Assembly: GCA_028691435.1 (NCBI GenBank)
Contig: JAQUZG010000002.1
Coordinates: forward strand, 53,053 to 72,568
Source of the DNA: Candidatus Iainarchaeum sp.
GTDB taxonomy: Archaea > Iainarchaeota > Iainarchaeia > Iainarchaeales > JAAZKV01
Direction of reading: 5' to 3'
DNA length: 19,516 nt
The number at the start of each line of letters is the position of its first letter. Position 1 is the stretch's first letter. Shown here in pieces: positions 8,566 to 15,880 of the stretch. Below the pieces are notes generated by a model. The model did not search any database, was not told where the DNA came from, and worked only from the letters and a program-made list of their open reading frames with translations. Position numbers and translations under genes: made by a program.

Positions 8566-8584
8566 GTGTCCTAAATTAAGCGAG
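8566..8584 (+). repeat. Dispersed repeat, copy 2 (GTGTCCTAAATTAAG core)
   Basis: Core GTGTCCTAAATTAAGCG, 55 nt before the secreted-protein gene and just downstream of a TTTATAAATA box (8546-8555). An inverted 10-nt partial match (TTAATTTAGG) lies at 8354-8363. Confidence 0.7.
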
Positions 8585-8629
8585 TTTTAAAAAAGAAAAG
8601 AATAAAAACATCAAAATTGCATTAGATAT

Positions 8630-8635
8630 GGTGAT
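8630..8635 (+). promoter_or_regulatory. Ribosome binding site GGTGAT
   Basis: Exact match to the archaeal anti-SD complement, 3 nt before the ATG at 8639. This is the cleanest example of the short-spaced SD seen in several genes here. Confidence 0.7.
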
Positions 8636-8638
8636 TAA

Positions 8639-9541
8639 ATGAAAAATATAAAAATTTTAACAGCAATACTAATGTTTGTTTTTATAATGAATATTGGCTT
8701 TGCAAGTATGAATACTAATGAAGTAAATGAAAATGGGCCAAATAATGATCAATTAATGGTTCAACCAGTAATGGGAAATAATCCAATGGATCAAAATAGT
8801 AATAAACCTGAACCAAAAGACATGAACAATTTTGATTCAAATAAACCAATGCCTATATTAGACATTAATGGCGTACCTCAAAAAGAAAGAGTTCAAAATA
8901 TGAATGAAATGAGAAAACAATATCAAGAAATGTTTGTTAATGCAGTTCATGATAACAATGAACAATTAAAAGAAGAAATGAGACAAATGCGAGCAGAAGT
9001 AACAAACATGGTTCAAAATAGATTAAAAGATAATAACGAAATTAATTATGAAGATTTTAAAGAATTTGGAACAAAACTTGAAATCAGACAAAATGGAATT
9101 AGTGTTGATGGAAATACTAATACTTCACAATATAAAAATTCTATAAAAGTTATGATGAATAACAGAAATATGGAAATTAGTAATAATCAAAATAGAATTC
9201 AAATCAGAGATGGAAACGTTTTAGTTGAAAGTAAACAAAATATAACACTTGACGAAAACGGAATGTATGTTTCTGGTAAAAAACTTGAAGTAGCACCATC
9301 AAGAATACAAAATCAATTTAGAGATGCTAATAATTTCCAATTAAACATTGATCAAAATAGATTAATGTACCAATTTGAAATTAAAAATCAAAGAAATCTA
9401 TTTGGAATAATTCCAATGGAAACAATGGAACAAATTTCATTAAATGCAGAAAATGGTAAAGTAGAAAATGTTTCTCAACCATGGTGGGCATTTTTATCAA
9501 CTAGTCAAAATAATTTAGCTGTTGGTCAAACAATAGAGTAA
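8639..9541 (+). CDS. Exported Asn/Gln/Met-rich protein of unknown function
   Basis: 300 residues. Residues 1-22 are a typical signal peptide (KNIK, hydrophobic core, GFA before the predicted cleavage site). Residues 23-90 are low-complexity, rich in Asn, Met, Pro and Gln. Residues 90-140 are an acidic/basic helical segment. Residues 145-290 alternate polar and hydrophobic residues, suggesting a beta-rich domain with repeated pairs such as NGISVDGN and NGMYVSGK. It closes with NAENGKVENVSQPWWAFL: the PWW-x-F-L motif at 281-286, after an ENG turn, resembles the C-terminal end of other small-archaeal exported hypotheticals as I recall them (low confidence). There is no cysteine after the signal, so no lipobox. 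Strong SD, and a hairpin terminator follows. Confidence 0.75.
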   Translation: MKNIKILTAILMFVFIMNIGFASMNTNEVNENGPNNDQLMVQPVMGNNPMDQNSNKPEPKDMNNFDSNKPMPILDINGVPQKERVQNMNEMRKQYQEMFVNAVHDNNEQLKEEMRQMRAEVTNMVQNRLKDNNEINYEDFKEFGTKLEIRQNGISVDGNTNTSQYKNSIKVMMNNRNMEISNNQNRIQIRDGNVLVESKQNITLDENGMYVSGKKLEVAPSRIQNQFRDANNFQLNIDQNRLMYQFEIKNQRNLFGIIPMETMEQISLNAENGKVENVSQPWWAFLSTSQNNLAVGQTIE

Positions 9542-9545
9542 AATC

Positions 9546-9578
9546 ATTTAGCCTCAATTGAGGCTAAATCTTTTTTTT
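9546..9578 (+). terminator. Hairpin plus T-tract terminator
   Basis: A perfect 24-nt palindrome (9546-9569; arms ATTTAGCCTC and GAGGCTAAAT around AATT) starts 5 nt after the stop at 9541 and is followed by C and T8 (9571-9578). It looks like a bacterial Rho-independent terminator and lies between convergent genes. Confidence 0.8.
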
Positions 9579-9591
9579 ATTTTTTTCTAAA

Positions 9592-10893
9592 TCAGGGATT
9601 TAATCTTTGTGTGTCACGTGGCAAAAATGTTGCTTCTCTAACGTTTTTTAATTCCAAAAGTTGCATTAGAAGTCTAGTTGGACTAACTCCACAGCCCCCA
9701 TGGGGTGGGCAACCATATTTAAAAAAATTCATATAATCCTTTAATGGCTCAATAGTTAGTCCCTTTTCCAATAATTGACTTTTTAGAATTTCATACCTAT
9801 GTTCTCTTTGAGCACCAGTTGTGATTTCAAGCCCCTTCCATAAAAGATCAAAACTTTTAGTTAAATTTTTATCAGTTTCTTGTTTCATATGATAAAATGG
9901 TCTTTTTGAATATGGGTAATCAATTAGAAAAACAAAATCATGAGAATATTTTTCTTTAATTAGTTCACATAATTTTTTTTCTCCAACCGCATCTAAATCA
10001 CCACTATAATCTAGCCCTTTTTCTTTGAGCAACAATTCCGCATCTTTCATTTTTATTCTTGGAAAGGGTAAACTTGGGACTTTAATATCTATCCCAAAAA
10101 CTTCTTTTATTTCTTTAAAATGTTTATCTTTTATTTTTTGAATTGTAAAAGTTAACCATTCTTCTTCAAACTTCATTATATCTTCATGTGATTCAATAAA
10201 AGAAATTTCCATATCAATAGAAGTAAATTCTGTATCGTGTCTTGTTGTATGGGAAGGATTTGCTCTAAATACTGGACCAATTTCAAATATCTTTTCAAAC
10301 CCCGCAGACATAGCCATTTGTTTATACAATTGTGGACTTTGAGCCAAGTATGCTTTTTTTCCAAAATAATCTAAATTAAAAAGTTCAGCCCCAGATTCTG
10401 ATGGAACCCCCATTAACTTTGGAGAATAGATTTGAATAAATCCATGTGATAACCAAAATTCACGCATTGCTTCTTCCATCGTCGTCCAAATTTTAAAAAT
10501 TAAAGCATGTTTTGGTTTTCTTAAATCTATCCACCTATAATCAAGCCTTAATGGAAGAGATGTTTCTTGAGCTTTTTCAACAACGGGAATAGGCAAATCA
10601 GAATCAGCAACTGAAAGAATAGAAAATGATTTTATTTCAATTTCTATTCCTTTAGGCGCTTGTTTTTCAGATTTTACTAATCCAATAATTTCAACAACTG
10701 ATTCTTTTGAAATTTTTGAAATTTCAGTAAATAATTCAAATTCAGATAATGCAACACATTGAACTATTCCTGAAATATCTCTAATCAAAAGAAACTTTAT
10801 TTTACTTTGATTTCTTATTTCATGTAAAAATCCACAAATTTTTACTTCTTTGCCAATAACTTCTTTTAATTCACTAACCATAATTCTTTTCAT
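9592..10893 (-). CDS. aspS: Aspartyl-tRNA synthetase, archaeal type, predicted non-discriminating
   Basis: 433 residues, the length of archaeal AspRS. An N-terminal anticodon-binding OB fold (1-95) precedes a class II catalytic core. Visible motifs are the flipping loop ESGAELF (166-172), QSPQLYKQ (185-192), motif 2 VFRA with R210, YPYSKRPFYHMK for aspartate binding, GAQREHRYE (360-368), and motif 3 PHGGCGVSPTR with R407. At the two OB-fold positions that separate discriminating enzymes (Trp and Lys in Thermococcus) from non-discriminating ones (His and Pro), this protein has H24 and P80. It should therefore charge both tRNA-Asp and tRNA-Asn, requiring an amidotransferase to make Asn-tRNA. 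The start at 10893 has GATGAT 3 nt upstream. In motif 3, C401 and SPT replace the more common Phe/Trp and Gly-rich residues. Confidence 0.95.
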   Translation of the reverse strand: MKRIMVSELKEVIGKEVKICGFLHEIRNQSKIKFLLIRDISGIVQCVALSEFELFTEISKISKESVVEIIGLVKSEKQAPKGIEIEIKSFSILSVADSDLPIPVVEKAQETSLPLRLDYRWIDLRKPKHALIFKIWTTMEEAMREFWLSHGFIQIYSPKLMGVPSESGAELFNLDYFGKKAYLAQSPQLYKQMAMSAGFEKIFEIGPVFRANPSHTTRHDTEFTSIDMEISFIESHEDIMKFEEEWLTFTIQKIKDKHFKEIKEVFGIDIKVPSLPFPRIKMKDAELLLKEKGLDYSGDLDAVGEKKLCELIKEKYSHDFVFLIDYPYSKRPFYHMKQETDKNLTKSFDLLWKGLEITTGAQREHRYEILKSQLLEKGLTIEPLKDYMNFFKYGCPPHGGCGVSPTRLLMQLLELKNVREATFLPRDTQRLNP

Positions 10894-10896
10894 AAT

Positions 10897-10902
10897 ATCA
10901 TC
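10897..10902 (-). promoter_or_regulatory. Ribosome binding site of aspS
   Basis: GATGAT preceded by GGG, 3 nt before the ATG at 10893. A second in-frame ATG four codons in lacks such a site. Confidence 0.6.
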
Positions 10903-10928
10903 CCCAATAATACTTTTTTATTAATCAA

Positions 10929-10963
10929 GCCAAGATTTTCCTTTAGCCCCTTGGCAGGCCCTA
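10929..10963 (-). promoter_or_regulatory. GC-rich dyad upstream of aspS
   Basis: In AT-rich surroundings, two overlapping inverted repeats occur: GCCAAG (10929-10934) with CTTGGC (10950-10955), and an interrupted palindrome TAG-cc-CCT-tggc-AGG-cc-CTA (10944-10963). They sit 36-70 nt before the aspS ATG, at or upstream of the likely TATA region (about 10916-10928). A regulator site or leader structure is possible; no factor can be named. Confidence 0.35.
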
Positions 10964-11097
10964 ATTAGTATTATTAGAATTAAAAATAGAGTTAACACAT
11001 GCAATAGTAATTGAATAAACTTTTTTTGAACTTAATGATTGCATAAATTAACTATAATACAAAAAGTTATTAAATTTAACGAATTAAATTGAACCCA

Positions 11098-11115
11098 AGT
11101 GTCCTAAATTAAGCG
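11098..11115 (+). repeat. Dispersed repeat, copy 3, overlapping the uvrB stop
   Basis: Core GTGTCCTAAATTAAGCG. It overlaps the end of uvrB, supplying its last codon and stop (GCT TAA on the minus strand). Confidence 0.7.
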
Positions 11116-13061
11116 TGTTTATTTTTTTCTAAATCTTTTTTTAAATTATCAATTTGATCTCTTAATTCAATTGCTAATTCAAATTCTAGTCGTTCTGCAG
11201 CTTCTCTCATCTCAATTTCAAGTTGAGTAACAAGTTTTTCTTTTTCTCTAAACGGAATATGCTTAGTATCTTTTAAAATTATTTTTTGTTCTTCAATTGA
11301 TTTGATAATTGTTGTTGGGGTAATTCCATGTTTTTGATTATATTCAATTTGTATTTTTCTTCTTCTGTTTGTTTCTTTTATTGCACCATCAATTGATTTT
11401 GTATCTTTATCTGCATATAAAATAACTTTAGAAGTTGAGTTTCTTGCAGCTCTTCCAATAATTTGAATTAGTGATCTTTGGTCTCTTAAAAACCCTTCTT
11501 TATCTGCATCAAAAATTGCAACTAAACCAAGTTCTGGAATATCAATTCCTTCTCTTAAAAGATTTATTCCAACTAAAACATCAAATTTACCAAGTCTAAA
11601 TTGTCTAATGATTTCACTTCGTTCAAGAGTTTTAATTTCAGAATGTAAATATCTTGCTTTTATATTTTGAGACGCAAAATATTCAGCCATTTCTTCTGCA
11701 AGTTTTTTAGTTAACGTTGTAACCAAAACTCTATGATTTTTTCTAATCGTTTCTTTAACTTCGCCTAAAATATCATCAATTTGTCCATCGGTTTTTCTAA
11801 CAAAGATTTCTGGATCAACTAAACCAGTTGGCCTAATTATTTGTTCTACAACTTGTTTAGAATTATCAATTTCATATTTTGATGGAGTAGCACTTACAAA
11901 AATAACTTGATTATCTTTTAAATATTTTTCAAATTCATTAAATTTAAGTGGTCGATTGTCTAGGGCACTAGGTAAACGAAAACCATAATCCACTAAAGTT
12001 TGTTTTCTTTGCCTATCACCATTATACATTCCATTAAATTGAGGAATTGTTTGATGAGATTCATCAATTATAATCAAAAATTTTTCTTTAAAATAATCTA
12101 AAAGACAATATGGTTTTTCTCCTTCTTTTCGTCCTTCAAAGTGTCTTGAATAATTTTCTATCCCTTTACAAAAACCAAAATTGTTTATTAATTCAAGATC
12201 ATATTTTGTTCTTTGTTTTAATCGATGTGATTCGATTATACCTAATTCTTTTACTCTTTCATCTAATTCTTTACTTATACTTACTGTTGCTTTTGCTATT
12301 TCTTCCTCTGTTGTTACAAAGTTTTTTGCTGGAAATAAAAAGAAATATTTTAAATCATCAAGTGGTTTCATTGTATCTTTATCTAAAACTAAAATTCGTT
12401 CTATTTCATCGCCAAAAAATTCTAATCTAATTATGTTTCTTTCATACCCTGGCACTAAATCAAGTGTATCCCCTTTTACTCTAAATCGTCCACTCATTAA
12501 TTCTAAATCATTTCTTTCATATTGAGAATTAATTAATTTTATGATTAAATCTTTTCGTGATATTTTTTGATTTTTTGTTATTTCAAATCCCGCATTTAAA
12601 TAATTTTTTGGATTTCCTAAACCATAAATACAAGACACAGAAGCAATTACAATAACATCATTTCGACTAGATAAAGAAGCAGTTGTTGAAAGTCTCATTC
12701 GTTCAATATACTCATTTATTTTTGAATCTTTTTCTATATATTGATCGGTTGAAGGAATATATGATTCAGGTTGATAATAATCATAAAATGAAACAAAATA
12801 TTCTACTCTGTTACTTGGAAAAAACGATTTAAATTCATTATACAACTGTGCTGCAAGAGTTTTGTTGTGAACTATAACTAAAACTGGTTTATTTACTTGA
12901 TTAATTACTTGACTAACTGTATAAGTTTTGCCTGAGCCAGTTACACCTAACAAAGTTTGTGCATTATAACCTTTTTTTATTCCATCAACCAGTTGCTTTA
13001 TGGCCTCTGGCTGAGAACCAGCTGGTGAAAATTCACTAACTAAATTAAATTTTTCTTGCAT
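11109..13061 (-). CDS. uvrB: UvrB, excision nuclease helicase subunit
   Basis: 650 residues, full length. It receives damaged DNA from UvrA, verifies the lesion and recruits UvrC. Walker A is GVTGSGKT (39-46, K45). The damage-probing beta-hairpin with its tyrosines (Y93, Y95, Y96, Y101) precedes INEYIERMRLS. Walker B is DESH (333-336). Further helicase motifs are SATPSKYE, RYLHSEIKTLER, LREGIDIPE and QIIGRAAR (533-540). The C-terminal UVR motif that binds UvrC is at about 607-642. Nothing looks damaged. The TATA box ends 20 nt before the ATG and no SD is present. It lies downstream of uvrC with a 103-nt gap and appears to have its own promoter. Confidence 0.98.
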   Translation of the reverse strand: MQEKFNLVSEFSPAGSQPEAIKQLVDGIKKGYNAQTLLGVTGSGKTYTVSQVINQVNKPVLVIVHNKTLAAQLYNEFKSFFPSNRVEYFVSFYDYYQPESYIPSTDQYIEKDSKINEYIERMRLSTTASLSSRNDVIVIASVSCIYGLGNPKNYLNAGFEITKNQKISRKDLIIKLINSQYERNDLELMSGRFRVKGDTLDLVPGYERNIIRLEFFGDEIERILVLDKDTMKPLDDLKYFFLFPAKNFVTTEEEIAKATVSISKELDERVKELGIIESHRLKQRTKYDLELINNFGFCKGIENYSRHFEGRKEGEKPYCLLDYFKEKFLIIIDESHQTIPQFNGMYNGDRQRKQTLVDYGFRLPSALDNRPLKFNEFEKYLKDNQVIFVSATPSKYEIDNSKQVVEQIIRPTGLVDPEIFVRKTDGQIDDILGEVKETIRKNHRVLVTTLTKKLAEEMAEYFASQNIKARYLHSEIKTLERSEIIRQFRLGKFDVLVGINLLREGIDIPELGLVAIFDADKEGFLRDQRSLIQIIGRAARNSTSKVILYADKDTKSIDGAIKETNRRRKIQIEYNQKHGITPTTIIKSIEEQKIILKDTKHIPFREKEKLVTQLEIEMREAAERLEFELAIELRDQIDNLKKDLEKNKHA

Positions 13062-13081
13062 AAAATAATTTGATTAAGAAA

Positions 13082-13089
13082 TATTTAAA
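13082..13089 (-). promoter_or_regulatory. TATA box for uvrB
   Basis: TTTAAATA on the minus strand, ending 20 nt before the ATG at 13061 with no ribosome site between, predicting a leaderless uvrB mRNA. Confidence 0.65.
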
Positions 13090-13164
13090 GAAGTTTGTTA
13101 AGTAGTTAGCCGTAAGAATTAACTAAAAATAGGATTAGTAAATAATTTCAAAGAATAGTTAAAT

Positions 13165-14682
13165 TTATTTTTTAACTAAATTTTTCGTTCTTAAAGACCT
13201 TTGATAAGTTACACCAAACCTATGAGTTTCATCTCTTAAAGAAATTAGTAATTGTAAACCTTTATTTTTTTTATCAAGTCTTAATGGAATTTTTGAAATT
13301 GGAAAATAAATTTCTTCAAATTGTTTTGCTAGAGAAATTACTGGAATGGTCAAGTTTAATTCTCTTAAAATATTAATTGCTACACCAAGTTGCGTTGGCC
13401 CACCATCAATTACAATCAAATCTGGTTTTTTTAAGTTGTCTTTAATTACTCGAGTGTATCTTCGTCTTATGACTTCTTCCATTGCAACTAAATCATCTGA
13501 ATTTGATTCTGTTCTAATTTTAAATTTTCTATAATTTGATTTGTCCGGTAAACCATCTTTAAAAGTTACCATTGATGCAACAGTGTTTGTTCCAGATAAA
13601 TGTGAAATATCAAAACATTCTATGATTCTTGGCAATTTTTCTAAATGAAGAACTTTTTTTAGTTCTTCTACTCGTTCATTTCCTGCAAAAAAAGTTGGCC
13701 CAATATTTTCTTTTACAAAATCAAGTAGTTCTTTTTTTTCTCCAGATTTAGGCACAATTATTTTTACTTTTTTGTTTGCTTTTTTTGATAAAAAGTCGTT
13801 AATTAAAGGTGAAACTTTTTCTGGAACAAGAATTAAAGAAGGAATATCTAAAGTATCAAAATACTGTACTAAAAATTCTTCTAAGAAATCTTCTTTTTCA
13901 TCAAAAACAAATTCTTGTTTATCTTCAACTATTCCTTTTCTTAAATTAAAAAGTAAAAGATAAATTTCATTACTAATTATTGAATAATTAATTATTATTC
14001 CATCAATTGACCTTGATAATTCCATAATCTGCTTTTCTTTTAAAAAATTTAATGCAGTAATTTGATTTCTTAAAATTAAAGAATATTCATAATTTTTTAT
14101 CTCTGAATTTTTTTTCATTTCATCTTGAAGTTGTTTAATTAATTCATCAACTTTTCCAGATAAAATTAATCTTGCTTTTTCTACTCTTTTTTTATATTCA
14201 TTTTTTTCAATTAATTTTTTTAATTTTTGCGAAGCTGGCCTTGTTAGAACTTTAAATGTTCTACTAACTACATCCATCACAGTTTTTCTTATATTTCCAG
14301 AAGTAAATGGGCCAAAATATTCTCCTTTTTTTAATCGGTTTCTTGCTACTTCAAGATATGGAATTTCATCTTGCACTAAAACTAAATACGCATATCTTCT
14401 TGAGTCTTTCAAATCAATATTATATTTTGGATAATGTAATTTGATTAGATTGTTTTCAAGCAGTAAAGCTTCACTTTCACTATTTGTTACAATAAAATCA
14501 ATTTGTTTGATTTTTGAAATTAATTCTAGCGTTTTTGGTGAATGATCAACTTTTTGAAAATAAGAAGTAACTCGTTTTTTTAGATTCTTGGCCTTCCCAA
14601 CATAAATTATTTTATTTTCATCATAAAATAAGTAACAACCTGGACTTTCAGGCAAAAAAGAAATTTCATTAGGTTTAATCAT
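13165..14682 (-). CDS. uvrC: UvrC, excision nuclease subunit, reduced form
   Basis: 505 residues from M at 14682, against about 600 in typical UvrC. The GIY-YIG nuclease domain (3' incision) keeps Y17, Y27, YVGKAKNLKKRV with R37, and E76. The RNase H-like domain (5' incision) keeps D358 in CFDISHLSG, D426 in VIDGGPTQ and H487 in RDETHRFG. Two parts are missing. The four-cysteine segment that holds a [4Fe-4S] cluster in E. coli UvrC should lie around residues 140-165, but only a Lys-rich linker is there; the whole protein has two Cys. The tandem HhH after THRFGVTYQR is also absent. The UVR segment (183-216) is degenerate. An upstream in-frame ATG at 14751 would add 23 unrelated residues and overlap the divergent promoter; the TATA box at 14705 favours 14682. 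Confidence 0.95.
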   Translation of the reverse strand: MIKPNEISFLPESPGCYLFYDENKIIYVGKAKNLKKRVTSYFQKVDHSPKTLELISKIKQIDFIVTNSESEALLLENNLIKLHYPKYNIDLKDSRRYAYLVLVQDEIPYLEVARNRLKKGEYFGPFTSGNIRKTVMDVVSRTFKVLTRPASQKLKKLIEKNEYKKRVEKARLILSGKVDELIKQLQDEMKKNSEIKNYEYSLILRNQITALNFLKEKQIMELSRSIDGIIINYSIISNEIYLLLFNLRKGIVEDKQEFVFDEKEDFLEEFLVQYFDTLDIPSLILVPEKVSPLINDFLSKKANKKVKIIVPKSGEKKELLDFVKENIGPTFFAGNERVEELKKVLHLEKLPRIIECFDISHLSGTNTVASMVTFKDGLPDKSNYRKFKIRTESNSDDLVAMEEVIRRRYTRVIKDNLKKPDLIVIDGGPTQLGVAINILRELNLTIPVISLAKQFEEIYFPISKIPLRLDKKNKGLQLLISLRDETHRFGVTYQRSLRTKNLVKK

Positions 14683-14704
14683 AAATAAAAAATGTAAAGA
14701 ATTT

Positions 14705-14712
14705 GTTAAATA
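14705..14712 (-). promoter_or_regulatory. TATA box for uvrC
   Basis: TATTTAAC on the minus strand, ending 22 nt before the ATG at 14682. The same GTTAAATAA (plus-strand reading) recurs at 14720-14728. It is divergent from, and about 22 nt away from, the toxin-antitoxin TATA box. Confidence 0.5.
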
Positions 14713-14734
14713 ATTAACTGTTAAATAAAATAAG

Positions 14735-14744
14735 TTTATAAATA
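14735..14744 (+). promoter_or_regulatory. TATA box for the toxin-antitoxin operon
   Basis: TTTATAAATA, a strong archaeal TATA match. It predicts transcription from about 14765, leaving a leader of about 20 nt that contains GGTGAT (14777-14782), 3 nt before the ATG at 14786. Confidence 0.6.
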
Positions 14745-14760
14745 TAATCAAATATAATCA
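14741..14760 (+). repeat. Tandem 10-bp repeat, candidate antitoxin operator
   Basis: AATATAATCA occurs twice with no gap, overlapping the 3' end of the TATA box and reaching the expected transcription start. Antitoxins of this kind commonly repress their own promoter by binding such repeats; the operator role is inference. Confidence 0.5.
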
Positions 14761-14785
14761 TTATATACTAATATATGGTGATATT

Positions 14786-14971
14786 ATGGAAACTACAACA
14801 ATAATGGTAAAACAAACTACTAGAGAATTATTAAAAGAATTTGGAAAAAAAGATGAAACTTATGATGAAATAATAAATAAATTAATTGAAGCTACAGATA
14901 AAAAAATATTTTTTAGTGAACAAAAACAAATTCTTCTTAATGAAAAATTTACTAATGTTGATAATTTATGA
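14786..14971 (+). CDS. RelB/VapB-like antitoxin
   Basis: 61 residues. The N-terminal strand TTTIMVKQTTRELLKEFG followed by a helix and DETYDEIINKLIE is the pattern of small archaeal antitoxins with a ribbon-helix-helix-like DNA-binding part. The remaining 25 residues are polar and would wrap the toxin. It precedes the RelE-like gene with a 4-nt ATGA overlap, the usual antitoxin-first arrangement, ensuring coupled translation. GGTGAT lies 3 nt upstream. It is on the opposite strand from the uvr genes around it. Confidence 0.8.
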   Translation: METTTIMVKQTTRELLKEFGKKDETYDEIINKLIEATDKKIFFSEQKQILLNEKFTNVDNL

Positions 14972-15246
14972 CATGGCTTGTTTTAATTTCAGAAAAAGCA
15001 AAAAAAGACTTTTATAGTCTTGATAATATTAATCAAAAAAGAATAAAAAAATCATTTGAAGAGTTAAAAGAAAATCCTTATAAAAAAAGACCAAATGCTG
15101 ATATAAAAAAATTAGTTGGTTCACATGACCCTGAATTATATCGATTAAGATTTGGAGACGAAAGAATAATTTATTCAATAAATGAAAATAAAGTTTTAAT
15201 TACAAGAATTTTGCCAAGAAAAAATGCTTACAAATGGTTAGATTAA
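14968..15246 (+). CDS. RelE/ParE-superfamily toxin
   Basis: 92 residues, standard length. Two N-terminal helices (AKKDFYSLDN, KRIKKSFEELKENP) are followed by the beta-sheet core of the family: KKLVGSHDPELYRLRFGDERIIYSI, with R59, R61 and R66, then VLITRILPRKNAYKW with R84, K85 and Y88 near the C-terminus. RelE toxins cut mRNA in the ribosome; ParE members target gyrase. The basic residues and the C-terminal Tyr favour the mRNA-interferase type, but the choice is inference. It overlaps the antitoxin by 4 nt and its stop is only 2 nt from the convergent end of the next gene, so the pair is packed without slack between uvrC and the membrane genes. Confidence 0.88.
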   Translation: MTWLVLISEKAKKDFYSLDNINQKRIKKSFEELKENPYKKRPNADIKKLVGSHDPELYRLRFGDERIIYSINENKVLITRILPRKNAYKWLD

Positions 15247-15248
15247 AA

Positions 15249-15860
15249 TTATTCTTCGCCAAAAACTTCAATTAATCCATTTAAATCATAAGCCAAAGCT
15301 TTTGTTAAATTAGAATTAGGATTTTTATTTTTAGCAATTAAAAATCTAGAATATTTATATTGATAATAATCATTTAATGAATCATTTACACAACCCACAT
15401 AATTTGGAACATAAAAATTATAAAATATATTTTCTTCATGCCGCATTCCTTTTGAATTTTCAACATTCAATATCAAATTATCAGAAAAACTATCAATATT
15501 TATTTTAAATTCTGAATTTTTATTAATCTCAACAAATACCATGCCAGCGCTAATTATTGGAAAATTAGATTGATATTTTAAACCAATCAATTCACAAAGA
15601 TCCAGATTTTTATTCAAATTATTTTCAACAAATAAAAATGAATCTTTAATTTCAGTTTGATAAACATAATTAATTTCATCTTTAGCTAATTCAGTTTCAT
15701 TAACTTTAATAGATCTAATTTTATCATTATCATTAAAAGTTTGAATAATTTCATTTTTTATTTCATTATACAGAATAAACTGATATCCAAAAACACCAAT
15801 CACTAAAAGTAAGATTAAAATAACCACAATAATTCCAACAAGTTTCAAATCAAATTTCAT
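15249..15860 (-). CDS. Single-pass membrane-anchored protein of unknown function
   Basis: 203 residues from the ATG at 15860. A signal anchor (about 6-27, a Leu/Ile/Val-rich helix) is followed by an extracytoplasmic domain of about 170 residues rich in Asn, Glu and aromatic residues, with two cysteines (about 88 and 156) that could pair. It is not recognised. The longer reading frame starting at 15947 would overlap the preceding membrane gene and translate the repeat region. The shorter start is chosen because the repeat's TATA box ends exactly 20 nt before it. The C-terminus is 2 nt from the toxin stop (convergent). Confidence 0.68.
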   Translation of the reverse strand: MKFDLKLVGIIVVILILLLVIGVFGYQFILYNEIKNEIIQTFNDNDKIRSIKVNETELAKDEINYVYQTEIKDSFLFVENNLNKNLDLCELIGLKYQSNFPIISAGMVFVEINKNSEFKINIDSFSDNLILNVENSKGMRHEENIFYNFYVPNYVGCVNDSLNDYYQYKYSRFLIAKNKNPNSNLTKALAYDLNGLIEVFGEE

Positions 15861-15880
15861 AATAATAAAACAAATTTTGT

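Larger units (their letters stand above)
8328..8638. other. Divergent intergenic region with promoters and repeat
   Basis: 311 nt without an ORF. It holds the leader of the DHH gene (TTAAATAT-type box near 8346-8353, minus), a small hairpin TTGGTT-caaa-AACCAA (8421-8436) followed by a T-rich run, TATA-like boxes on the plus strand at about 8481-8490 and 8546-8555, dispersed repeat copy 2, and a TTTTAAAAAA box (8585-8594) suited to the downstream gene. The two upstream plus-strand boxes have no matching ORF, so a short RNA is possible but unproven. Confidence 0.45.

Noticed and set aside
10894..11108. A tRNA or small RNA gene in the aspS-uvrB gap
   Set aside because: The GC-rich patch does not form a cloverleaf and no T-loop GGTTCRANYCC-like segment is present.
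12110..12525. Plus-strand ORFs inside uvrB (106 and 114 residues)
   Set aside because: They are opposite-strand shadows of an intact uvrB, of extreme Leu/Ser composition and without start signals.
14683..14751. A 23-residue N-terminal extension of UvrC
   Set aside because: The extra hydrophobic residues do not belong to the family, the region holds the uvrC TATA box and lies in the divergent promoter region, and the ATG at 14682 gives a family-like N-terminus.
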